Below are positions 34,991 through 44,280 of a DNA stretch of 64,000 bases, piece by piece. Where the stretch lies: NCBI GenBank assembly GCA_039621445.1, contig CP154956.1, positions 37,660,553-37,724,552 on the forward strand. Reading direction: 5' to 3'. The notes beneath the pieces were generated by a model, which worked only from the letters and a program-made list of their open reading frames with translations, did no database searches and had not been told where the DNA came from. Each line of letters opens with the position of its first letter. Within the stretch, counting starts at the first letter, position 1. A program made the translations under genes and the position numbers. The DNA is from Euglena gracilis (Eukaryota > Euglenida > Euglenophyceae > Euglenales).

Positions 34991-37117
34991 GCCAGACCAT
35001 CAATGGAGTGGGGGAGAGACCCCCCAGCTGAGCTCCATGGAGGAGGTAATCCCCCTGCTGACCCCTGCTCTGAAGCCATCCCCAGTCTGGCAAGGGCTCA
35101 TGGGGACAGGGGCCTGGCCCAGCACAAACTCCCCCCCTATGGAATGGGAGAGAGGAATCATTCAAAGCCTGGATTTCAGAGAAAGGGCCTGGGAAAAGGT
35201 GCCTCTGTTTCAGAGACTAAGAAAATGTCTGCCATGGTGGCAGGAAAATGCAAATCAGTGGGTAGTAGCACTAATTCAAAAAGGTGTGCAGCCAGACCAC
35301 CCCCTACCTCTGTGTCTGTCAAAAAGGCAGCAGCAAAAGTCAGTGCAGGAAATCAGCCTGGCCTCCAAAATCTTGCAGGAGTACCAAGAAAGTGGGGCAA
35401 CCAAAAAAGTACAAAATGCCCAAGACACTGCCCATCTGGTACCCTGGTTTGTGTTGTCCAAACCAGAAGGGGAGGGGGTCAAGCATCGACTTATCACAGA
35501 TTGTCGAGATCTAAATCAATTTTGCTGTCCAGAGAAGTTCACTTTGGAAAACATGTCCACAATTTTCCCCACTCTAAAAAAGGGGGATTGGGCAGTCAAA
35601 CTAGATTTGAAAGATGCATACTTTCATCTGGGTCTGCAAAAAGATTTCAAAAAATTTGTCAGAATTCAAGTGGGATCAGACCTGTGGGAGTTTCAGGGGG
35701 CCTGTTTTGGCCTAAGCACCCTCCAAAATTGTTCATGTCACTAATGAAAGTTCTGCTAAAACTGTGGAGGTCAAAGGGAATGCAGGTGTTCGTCTATTTG
35801 GACGACATCATTCTGTTTGGTTCAACAGAAAATTTGGTGAAAAAACATTTACTGCAAATGCTGGACACATTAGGGGAGGCTGGGTTCAAGGTCAGCCAGA
35901 AAAAGTCTGTGTTTACTCCCACACAAAGGCTGCAGCATTTGGGGTTCATCATAGACTTGGAAAAAGGTCAGCTGGAGGTGCCCCCACACAAACTAAAAAC
36001 TATCAGAAAGGAACTGGGCAAGGTGGTGCTGGCCCAAAAACTAAGTTGCAGAAAAGTAGCCAGCATTCTGGGGCAAGTCAGAAGTTACCTCCCTGCTCTG
36101 CCATTTTTAAGGCTGGTAACCCAGGAGCTTTTAAAGTTCAGCCAGATGCACCAAGAAAGGGGCTGGGATTTTTGCATCGACATTCCAGAAAGGCTGAAAG
36201 GGGAAATCAAAGTGCTGAAGGCATACTTGCAGCCAGGCCTGGGCAGGCCTTTCCTGCAACAGGCAAAAAGGGTGCTCCATTCAGACTCCTCCACATGGGC
36301 ATGGGGGGGAGTGGATTCATCCCAAAATCAAATCATCCAAGAATTTTGGAGGGAGAAAAATTGCTTACACATAAATGTGAAAGAACTGATAGCAGCTGTT
36401 CAGACAGTAAAAGCATTTGCCCAGCCAGGGGAGACAGTGCTGTTAAATGTCGACAATCAGGTAGCACTGAGTTACCTTACCAAATGGGGAGGCAGAAAAA
36501 CACACCTCAATCAGATTTTGGAACCCCTATTTCATTGGTGTTGGGAAAACCAAGTTCAGTTGCAGGTTCAGTGGGTTCCTTCAGCAGCAATGTTGGCAGA
36601 CCCCCTCACAAGGTGGGATCAAGACAGGGGGGATTATACCCTGTGCCCAAGACTGTTCACCCAAATTTTGAGGTTCTTCAGAAAAGACATTGCTCCAGAC
36701 ACAGACATGTTTGCATCTCCAGGAAATGCAAAATTCCAAAAATTTGTGGCCAGATGGCCACACCACCAGGCTTTTCTGGTGGATGCATTGAAATGCGACC
36801 TGAGCTCAGCCAAAGAGGTTTATGCCAACCCCCCATGGAAGGTAATTTTTCCATGGCTCATCAGACTGAGGCTGAACAAGCAGGTGAAATGTCTTTTGGT
36901 GACACCCATGTGGGTTTCGAGTCCATGGTGGCCCCTATTAATCAAAATGTCCAAACCAGGGACAGGAATGTTGGTCTTACCCCCCAGGGAAGGCATGTTC
37001 AGCAACTGTTGGGGGCAATCAATGCCAAAGCCAAAATGGCCCCTGGCTTGCACAGTGGTATCAGGTTCCTTTTGGAACAGCAAAAAATGTCACATCAAGA
37101 CATTGAAAATGTCCTGA
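34797..37117 (+). CDS. DIRS ORF2: reverse transcriptase, RNase H and adenine-methyltransferase-like domain (frameshifted)
   Basis: The RT N-terminal half is in frame 3 (about 35150-35720): VLSKPEGEGVKHRLI, DCRDLNQF, AVKLDLKDAYFHL and FGLST. The reading frame then moves to frame 2, where RT continues PPKLFMSLMKVLLKL to the catalytic YLDD (about 35795-35806) and LQHLGFIID. RNase H follows with HSDSSTWAWGGV, INVKELIAA, LLNVDNQVAL and WVPSAAMLADPLTRW, keeping the Asp-Glu-Asp-Asp pattern. The C-terminus has DTDMFAS and YANPPWKVIF, a methyltransferase-like NPPW box typical of DIRS elements. The shift between halves lies at about 35716-35722 and reads as loss of one base, or less likely as programmed frameshifting. 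Start codon uncertain. If the shift is a mutation, this copy makes no full-length RT. Confidence 0.8.
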
Positions 37118-38052
37118 GGAGTTTGGGACCACTGAAACGTTATGACAGTGCATTCAGAAAACTGTTTGTAATTTTGCAACAGAAAGGATTGGAGCCCTTG
37201 CAAGTCTCCAAGATGGAGCTGGCCACTGCCCTGCTGGACCTTCACAAACTGTCACAAAGCGATGCTCGATGTGCGTATGCCTCACTGCAATATTTACCTG
37301 GTTGGGAGTCCATCAGATTTCATCCTTTACTGACAAAAGTAAAAAAGGAATGGAATCGTTCAGTGCAGAGGTATGCTGTTTTTTGGGACCCCCTACCCAT
37401 TTTGCAAAAGTTGCAGAGCCATACAAAAATTTCTGACATGTCCATCGTGGAATTGAGATGGAGAATCATTTTGTCTTTCAGACTTTTGGCTCTTCACAGG
37501 GGGGTGGACCTGGCCAGAACCCAGAGGACCATTTCAGTGGTGGGGGAAAAAATTTTCTTTTTGGTCAGGAGAAAGGGATGGCCTTCACCAAAGTGGGAGC
37601 AAGTGCTGAAGATTGATTCCATTCCATCTTTGAGTCCATATCATCTGATGAGAGAATATGTGAAGAGAACATCTTTCATCCCCCAGGGTGCCCCATTGTT
37701 GTGGAGTTTGGATGGCAAAAAACCCTTGTCCTCCAACAGAATCAACTCTTTGACAAAGGAGTTGTTGGGCACTTTTGGCATTCCCATTTCCCACTGGAAA
37801 GCCCACAGCACCAGGGGGGCAGGAGTTTTGATGTACAAAAAGCTGGGATTGTCCAGTGAGGAGGTGTGTGAACTTGGGAAGTGGAAAAATGCCACAGCTT
37901 TTTCAGCCCATTACCTAAGATTGGGGGCGGTGGATTCGGCAAAGAAAAAATTTGAAACAGGGGTCGTGCACAAAGTCTCACCCCCTGAAGGTGCGAAGCC
38001 CGAATGGTCGAGTACTCCCGGGAAGCATGACCAGGGAGGAAGTGACCCATGA
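37036..38052 (+). CDS. DIRS ORF3, tyrosine recombinase
   Basis: In frame 1, overlapping the end of ORF2 by about 80 nt. This frame is open from 35764, but recombinase-like sequence starts near the ATG at 37036. An N-terminal helical core-binding region is followed by the catalytic domain: box A around LSFRLLALHRGVDLART, the HxxR motif HSTR at 37804-37815, LGKWKN, and the nucleophile Tyr in HYLRL at about 37912. The R, H-x-x-R and Y residues are all present, so the enzyme could be active. It would integrate the circular cDNA without target duplication. The ORF reads through into the right terminal repeat before stopping, as in other DIRS elements. 338 aa. Confidence 0.85.
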   Translation: MAPGLHSGIRFLLEQQKMSHQDIENVLRSLGPLKRYDSAFRKLFVILQQKGLEPLQVSKMELATALLDLHKLSQSDARCAYASLQYLPGWESIRFHPLLTKVKKEWNRSVQRYAVFWDPLPILQKLQSHTKISDMSIVELRWRIILSFRLLALHRGVDLARTQRTISVVGEKIFFLVRRKGWPSPKWEQVLKIDSIPSLSPYHLMREYVKRTSFIPQGAPLLWSLDGKKPLSSNRINSLTKELLGTFGIPISHWKAHSTRGAGVLMYKKLGLSSEEVCELGKWKNATAFSAHYLRLGAVDSAKKKFETGVVHKVSPPEGAKPEWSSTPGKHDQGGSDP

Positions 38053-39004
38053 GGGCGGAGCACAAGAGGGGGGTGAGCCCACCCAACCCACCCGAAAAAG
38101 AAAAGCATCCTCAGGGGGGGGGGGAGGAAACGCCCCTGCTCACGGGCCGGGGGGCCCCTGCGGTTCACCTTCGCCAAGTCGGTGTCGGAGAGCACATCAT
38201 CGCCAACTCCGGCACCAAAGTCGCAGTAAGAAGCACCCCGCCAAAAAGAACACAAACAACAAAACAGCCGGCACACAAAGCAGGATCTCACCCCCCTCTT
38301 GTGCTCCGCCCTCATGGTCACTTCCTCCCTGGTCATGCTTCCCGGGAGTACTCTTGGTTCTCCTTCGTTCGAGACTCTGTTCCTTTCTTCTGGGTGTCGA
38401 AGGGCAAATTAAGAATCAGCCAACTCCGGCGAAAAAAGGCACTAAGCGGGGACTCCTAACCCAGCGCAACGAACAATCACACAACACCGCCGGCGAGCAA
38501 GGCATGGCCTCACAAGGTCTTTGTGCTACGCCCTCGGTGTCCCTTCCTCCCTGGTCGGTTTTCCTCGAGGGAGTACGAGACACCCCAGGCTCCATTTTGC
38601 CCTTTTGAGGCCATGCCCGCCCAGGGTTCGATATTAGGAGGCGTACGGGGTTTAGCGGGGGTGTGTCATTCCCACCCCCCTGGGCCCAGACCCCCCCTGT
38701 GTGCACTGTGGCTGTTTTTTTTGGTGCCTTTTATCCCTTCTTCTGGCCTGGCGCTGTTGTTGCTCACCCACTTGCCTGCCCACAGGAAAACCGTCCCAAA
38801 AAAAGAAGGGCGTAAGGGGCACCGTGCGCCTTTTTTCCACCAGCGAGTAAGGCGTGACCGCGAAAGGGGAGATAGCGGAGACCGGGGTCCGGACCGACCC
38901 CGAGGGGGGGGTGGCCCGCCGGGCTCCGCCCGCGGCCGCCCCCCAAAAGGTCAGTTTTTTCCTGGCAGGCTCGTGCTTTTCTGTAAAATTTTTTTGATAG
39001 TCTG

Positions 39005-39180
39005 CTGGCTTCTTCGCACGGGAGTCTGCTCCTTTCTCTGGGCATTGAAGGGCAAATTAACAGCCAACCCTTGCGAAAGAAGGCACCTTCGGGGCCCGAA
39101 CCAAGTGCGGCATCGCAATCCTAACAGCACACCGCCGGCAATCAAGGCATGGCCTCACAAGGGCGAAGTGCGGTTCCCGC
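39005..39180. repeat. Degenerate second DIRS right terminus
   Basis: Repeats the 38364-38520 segment with divergence: the block GGGCAAATTAA-CAGCCAAC, then GCACACCGCCGGCAATCAAG and GGCATGGCCTCACAAG. It looks like a solo or nested DIRS end next to the full element. Confidence 0.6.
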
Positions 39181-39884
39181 AAACCGGAACGGCGGCAAAG
39201 TGGTTCCCACTCCATGAAGGAATATATTTCCCGTGCGAAGCGTCGGGGGGCTTATACCCAAAAATCGCAGACGTTTCACTAATTTTTTTTTGCTTCCGGT
39301 GCCCCCACTGGTCTGACTGAAGTGAGGGGGGTCTTGGCCCCTCTTTCCCCCTGGGGACCTTACCAAAAAAAAATCAAACTGTGACTTTCATTTTGGGGCC
39401 ATCATGAGAAAAACTGGGGAATAAACAATGGATGTTCATTGGAAATGCAGTCCGAGAAGCAGGTGGGGGAGGGATAACTAGCAGTGGCAGTCAGTGATTG
39501 ACTGGAAGGACTTGCAATGAAAACAAAGGAGGGACCTATACATAAATGGCATATACAAATAAACCCATATACAAGTACATATACAAATACCACGCTCTCA
39601 TTCATCTGTGTTTTGGCAATACGCTCACAGAACCCCCCAAAATTATCATGGCCAAAATTCTGCACATCCTGCACAAAAATACCAAAAATTCTGCATATTG
39701 ACCCCCGAATGAGGGCATTTGGGTGGGTGGGTTTCGGGTCATTTTGAAAATTGGGGGAGGGGCAGGAATACATGGGAAGCCTTGAGGGGGTCAGAACCCC
39801 CCTCCCAACATGGAGGCCGGGGGGGGGTCGACCATAAACAGACAAGAAGCCTTAGTGCAACTAAGGGGGGGGGGTCGACCCCTC

Positions 39885-40021
39885 TTCTATCTATCTATAT
39901 ATCTATATATATATATATATATATCTATATATATATCTGTCTATATATATCTCTATATATAGATATATATATATAGAGATATATATATATATATATATAT
40001 CTATCTATCTATCTATCTATC
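39885..40021. repeat. TATA/TATC microsatellite
   Basis: Mixed (TA)n, (TATC)n and AGATATAT tracts ending in six or seven CTAT units. Simple repeat. Confidence 0.9.
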
Positions 40022-40789
40022 TCGAAGCTGTGGGGGGCCGGGAAAATTTTCGGTTTTGTAGACCAGCAAAAGCCCGGATGCCAGGCTAAATTTGGTCAAA
40101 AAATCCTTCAGAAAATCAAAAAATGCTATTTTTTTAAAATAACAAAACCTATTTTCACATTTTTTTGGAGCACAACAAAATATGAAAAAAAAATGTGCTC
40201 AAAAGAGGGAAAAGGGCGCTTCTTGCTCATTTTCTGGGTGCGGAGCGGTAGAAACTGTTCGCTATTTTTGGAACCTGCCGAGTGGGGTGGAGGTCCGGAC
40301 CCCTCCTCCCAACATCTAGACCCCTACCACCTGCCTCAAAAACGAAGGGCTTCCCATCAGGGGTTTTTTTAAAGACCGGAGGGAGGGGGGTTGGCACCCA
40401 CCCGCCTACCCACCCCCTGGGGTGCCCCCCCCCGGGGGAGGGGGGTCCCGGGGACCCACCCACTTTTGCCCGAAATTGGCCAAAAATGCTAAAAATAGCA
40501 CCTTTTTCAAAATTTTCGGCACTTTTGGCGCCAGAAAAGATATACCCACCAACCCCTACCCCCAGGGCCCAGGGTCCAAGGGACCCACCCACCCTACCCC
40601 CCCTCCCTCCCGGGAAGGGGGTCCAAGACAAAAAAAAACCCCATCTATCCGGGGGGGGGGGCAAGGGGGAACTGCACCGTGCATTTTTGCAGTTTTTTTG
40701 CAGCTGTTTTGAAAAAAACTGCACACATACAGTTGTTTGCAGTTTTTTTTTCTGATTCCAGTTTTGAGGAAACCTGAGGTGTCGGCCCC

Positions 40790-40925
40790 GAGCGAGAAAT
40801 TGGCGATGGACTTTTTGGTGGTCGCTAGCGACCATGGTCGCTAGCGACCATTTTCTAGGTAGCGACCATTGGTGGTCGGGCCGACTAATTGCTCCGACCA
40901 CAAATTTTAAATCCACCCCCCCTCT
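40790..40925. repeat. GGTCGCTAGCGACC palindrome array, copy 1
   Basis: Nested palindromes of TGGTCGCTAGCGACCA and a TCCGACCACCAATTTTAA-like end. Similar blocks lie at about 43210-43320, 54180-54290 and 54740-54840, usually next to a poly-G/poly-C run and the phrase CAAATGCCTTC...CCCCATTCGGGGGTC. Confidence 0.75.
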
Positions 40926-41081
40926 AAAAATTTTGTAAGCCCCCCCCTCGAAGGAAAATGACTCAAAATCCACCCAAATGCCTTCAGAAACCCCCATTCG
41001 GGGGTCCATTTGCAAAAACTTATGGATAATATCCTCTTTTTGTGCCAGTTCTATGAACTTGTCTTTGTCCAGGAGTCAGGG

Positions 41082-41240
41082 AGCGCGTTTCGGCCATCCT
41101 TGCTTTGCACACACAAGGGGATTTTGTTATTTCAGGCGGGGGGGGTCTGGGGGGGGGGCGGCAGCCAGAGGAGGCCGTAGGCCGACTAAGTTCGCATATC
41201 GGGGTTCATTGGGGAGCGCAATTTGGCCCTCCTCATTTTG
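41082..41240. repeat. GCACACACAAGGGGATTTTG repeat unit, single
   Basis: Unit with GCGCGTTTCGGCCATCC, TTTGCACACACAAGGGGATT, a G-run, GGAGGCCGTAGGCCGACTAA and GGGGTTCATTGGGGAGCGC. It is the same unit as in the tandem blocks at 42396-42990, 54480-54665 and 59085-59660. Confidence 0.8.
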
Positions 41241-41685
41241 CACACACTACACAAAAATCGTCCATGTCACCCGGACACACCGTGTGTCCGGGTTATGGGC
41301 GCCGAAGGCGCCCATAACCCGGGTACACGGTGTGTCTGGGTTACAATGGACGATTTTTGTCTATATCCGTTGACTAAGAGGCCCAAGACACACACTGTGT
41401 CTCGTGGAACTTAGCCACGCAATGTCTACCCCGTATTTTTCTGCGATTTTTTGTCAAATTTTCAGTTCACGAGGACACACACTGTGTCTCGTGGACTGCC
41501 AGTCCACGAGACACGGTGTGTGTCCTCGTGAACTGAAAAAAATCAAGAATTCCCACTGGTCCGACCAACAAGTGCCCCCCAATAACTTGGCCTTTCGGCA
41601 ACTTTTGGCTTAGAGCATAAAGGTTTCTCGTGGACAAGTTTTACCACATTCCACTACCTGTCCTTGCTGTTTTTTCTTTCGGAAA

Positions 41686-41892
41686 ATGAAGAAGACCGCA
41701 AACAGTGTGGACCGCATGCTGCCCCAACCCCCGAAACCAGATGAATTTGTTGCTACACTGGAAAAGTATTTGGTCGATTTGCAGAAGGGCCCTGCTGTTC
41801 ACCCAATACACGGTATGTTGTTGGCCAACGTGTTGGAAGAGAAGCCAAAAGGGACCGCAAAGGCTGAGCGTGTGGGGTCACCGTTCCTTTGA
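41686..41892 (+). pseudogene. N-terminal fragment of the MKKTANSVD protein family (element A)
   Basis: Begins MKKTANSVDRMLPQPPKPDE and stays alignable with element C for 61 residues up to KAERV. There the DNA switches to unrelated sequence and the frame closes. The 5' leader (TTTTTTCTTTCGGAAA before the ATG) is also shared with C. Function unknown; it is a remnant created by an internal deletion or replacement. Confidence 0.7.
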
Positions 41893-42023
41893 ACCCACCC
41901 TGTCGTGAGCTAAATGCTGTGGTCTGTGATGCGTGTGGGCTGTCGTACCACTGGAAGTGTGCTAACCTGGTGCGTCCCCCAAAGCATGGGTCCTGGATTT
42001 GTGAGTCGTATGTTGGTCAGTAA
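41882..42023 (+). pseudogene. PHD-like zinc-finger C-terminal fragment (element A)
   Basis: In frame 3 it reads NPPCRELNAVVCDACGLSYH, then WKCANLVRPPKHGSWICES, and stops at TAA 42021-42023. The C-x2-C / H-x2-C / C order and the tryptophan before the last pair fit a PHD finger. The first Cys pair is incomplete, and the last Cys is replaced by Tyr (CESY where CxxC is expected). The end RPPKHGSWIC matches RPPKYGSFLC at the C-terminus of the element B protein. This indicates that the parental protein ended in this finger. Confidence 0.6.
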
Positions 42024-42395
42024 GGCGTAACGCTGGGCTCCTCGTTACATCTCCTCGTTGTCTGTTATGCCGTTCCGTGTCCCGACGACCATTGTTCCAA
42101 ATTCGCGCCAACTGTCTCTCAGCTGTTACAGCTCACGGTTGTCCGGTAACCATCTTCCCACTGCCCTGCTGCATTGCATTAGATGTAGAACACCTCGCAT
42201 TTCTGGCAAACACCTTTTATTTTTCAGTCCACGAGACACAGTGGGTGTCCCAGTCCACGGGGACACACACTGTGTCTCGTGGACTGCCAGTCCACGAGAC
42301 ACAGTGTGTGTCCCAGTCCACGGGGACACACACTGTGTCTCGTGGACTCAGTCCACGAGACACAGTGTGTGTCTTGGGCCTCAGTCCACGGATAT

Positions 42396-42990
42396 AAGGG
42401 GATTTTGTTATTTTTGGCGGGGGGTCCGGGGGGGTGCACCCCCCCCCCCCCCGGAGGAGGCCGTAGGCCGACTAAATTCGCACATCGGGGTTCATTGGGG
42501 AGCGCGATTTGGCCCTCCTCATGTTGTAGGCCGTAGGCCGATTAAATTCGCATATCGGGGTTCATTGGGGAGCGCGATTTGGCCCTCCTCGTTACACACA
42601 CAAGGGGATTTTGTTGTTTTCCCCCCGGAGGAGGCCGTAGGCCGACTAAGTTCGCATATCGGGGTTCATTGGGGAGCACGATTTGGCCATCCTCATTTTG
42701 CACACACAAGGGGATTTTGTTATTTCAGGCGGGGGGGCCCCCCCACGGAGGAGGCCGTAGGCCGACTAAGTTCGCATATCGGGGTTCATTGGGGAGTGCG
42801 ATTTGGCCATCCTCATGTTGCACACACAATGGGATTTTGTTATTTTTGGCGGGGGGTCCGGAGGGGGGGCCGCAGCCCCCCCCCCCCCGGAGGAGGCCGT
42901 AGGCCGACTAAGTTAGCGTATCTGGGTTTGCGTCTGTGAGGTGATATTCATCACGGAGCGCGATTCGACCATGCTTGCCTAGCACACGCA
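42396..42990. repeat. GCACACACAAGGGGATTTTG tandem repeat, about five units
   Basis: Consecutive units of 100-150 bp, each with the GAGGAGGCCGTAGGCCGACT block, TTCATTGGGGAGCGCGATTT and CACAAGGGGATTTTGTTAT. Length variation is mainly in the G/C run. ORFs through it are repeat translation, not genes. Confidence 0.85.
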
Positions 42991-44087
42991 AGAGGATTTT
43001 GTTATTTGAGGGCTTTTAGGACGTTGTTTACGCCGTTTATCTGTGGCCATCCTTGCCTTCCAGGCGCCTTCAACGGAACAGCCCCAACAAGAGGTTATAA
43101 CACAAATTTTTTTTGCAAATGGACCCCCATTCTGGGGGTTTCTGAAGGCATTTGGGTGGGTTCTGATTCATTTTCCTTCATATTTGAATGAATTTTTTTG
43201 GAGGGGGGACTTAAAATTGGTGGTCGGAGCGACTAGTCGCTCCAACCACCAACGGTCGCTAGGCCATCACCAACAGTCGCTAGTGACTAGTCGCTAGCGA
43301 CCACCAAAAAACCATCACCAATTTCCCGCAATGAGCCTAAGGTGTCTGTTTTTGGTGCTGGATTATATGTTTGAAGGGTGTTTCTCAACAAAAAGCATCA
43401 TCTGTTGTTGTCTACAATTATCCCACCAATTGTCTTGCCCCCTTGCCCCCTTGCCCCCACTAACTGTCTTGCAAACTGCCTTGCCTCTTAATACAACAGA
43501 GATTGGTGGAGCCACCATTCTAAAAAAACAAATTGTTTTGGTGACAAGACTACAATTACTCCCCAACCAAAATTGCTGTGGTGTCACGATGTCACGATGC
43601 TTATTTTGGCAAGCGTCATTTGCACACTCCTGAGCAGATTCAATATTTATGTTGGGACAGGGTTTGATATAAGGACAGGTGGGGGGGTGGTCCGGACCCC
43701 CCCCCCTGCGGGCCAGGAGGGGGGGGTGGGGGGGACACCCCCCCCACCTAAACAGTGGCGCAGTCCGGGTGACCGAATTTCGGCCTGGCACAAAGCGCCG
43801 GGCCGAAAATTGACCCCCCAAAACGACCAAAAGTGCCATTTTGGGCACTTTTTGGGCAAAAATTTGCCAAAAATGCAAAAAAAAAATTTTTCGGCGCAAA
43901 GCGCCGGAGGAAAAAATTGACCCTTTTGGGGGGGGTCCCGGGTACCCCCCCAGGGTCGGTCCGGACCCCCCCTCCGGGCCGGGGGGGGACACCCCCCACC
44001 TAAACCATGTACGCCCTCCTTATATCAAACCAAAATACAAAAACTGTTTTTTTGTGCAAATTTTGGTTGAAGTTGGAGTTGAGGATT

Positions 44088-44280
44088 TTGAAATTCGTGG
44101 TGCCGCAAAGGAGCACAAGCTCCCGAAGAAGATTGGGTTTTGCCCCAGGCATTGTGGCCAAATGTCACACAAGCCAAATGCTTCAAAGAGCAAGCAGTTC
44201 TTTCTTATTTGCAAGAAATTCCCATTTGGCAATGCCCTGAGGACAACGTTTCAAAGTTTGTGGTGGTGGTTGTAGTTTTT
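44088..44280 (+). other. Possible decayed zinc-finger ORF fragment
   Basis: One frame reads GAAKEHKLPKKIGFCPRHCG, then SKSKQFFLICKKFPFGNAL. The spacing CPRHCG...S....FF..C resembles a GRF-type zinc finger, which is common in transposable elements. It is too short and isolated to call a gene. Confidence 0.2.

Larger units (their letters stand above)
33500..38640 (+). mobile_element. DIRS-type tyrosine-recombinase retrotransposon
   Basis: The element encodes gag-like, RT, RNase H, adenine-methyltransferase-like and tyrosine recombinase domains in order, with no integrase and no LTRs, which defines the DIRS group. The termini are complex. Left 33502-33540 is repeated inverted at about 38484-38520. 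Left 33567-33629 is repeated directly at 38514-38577. Left 33656-33780 is found inverted in two pieces, 37978-38013 and about 38191-38285. A further inverted pair, 38013-38074 against 38287-38355, lies within the right end. Inverted ends plus an internal region complementary to both ends match the DIRS replication model through a circular intermediate. The element sits in the same orientation as, and about 150 bp downstream of, the glycosyltransferase gene. No target-site duplication is expected in this group, and none was seen. Confidence 0.85.
38645..41250. other. Gene-free repeat spacer
   Basis: After the DIRS remnants this holds unique-looking AT-rich sequence with no supported gene. It also has a sequence (CATAAACAGACAAGAAGCCT, about 39834) repeated at about 23083 in a kinase intron, a TA/TATC microsatellite (39885-40021), and G-run blocks. 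Confidence 0.6.
41251..42396 (+). mobile_element. TIR element A with partial ORF and PHD-like finger
   Basis: The core 41362-42396 is bounded by CTATATCCGTTGACTAAGAG and its inverted form at 42371-42396 (GGGCCTCAGTCCACGGATAT). Just inside both ends are palindromic CCACGAGACACAGTGTGTGT arrays. An outer palindrome (41251-41361, with CCCGGACACACCGTGTGTCC) is shared with element C. The core carries an ORF fragment (41686) and a zinc-finger fragment (41901-42023). The whole block is an inverted duplicate of 61470-62612, except that about 41877-42102 replaces a different segment in C. Confidence 0.7.

Noticed and set aside
33803-37117. A single 1104-residue gag-pol protein
   Set aside because: RT motifs KPEG, LKDAYF and FGLST lie in a different frame (about 35150-35720), so the continuous frame is partly fortuitous.
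37036-38052. Phage integrase or prophage
   Set aside because: The recombinase is embedded in a DIRS element with RT, RNase H and methyltransferase domains and DIRS-type termini.
42058-42939. 293-codon ORF ending in RPTKFAYRGSLGSAIWPSS repeats
   Set aside because: Runs through palindromes and the GCACACACAAGGGG tandem repeat; the repeated peptides mirror the DNA units.
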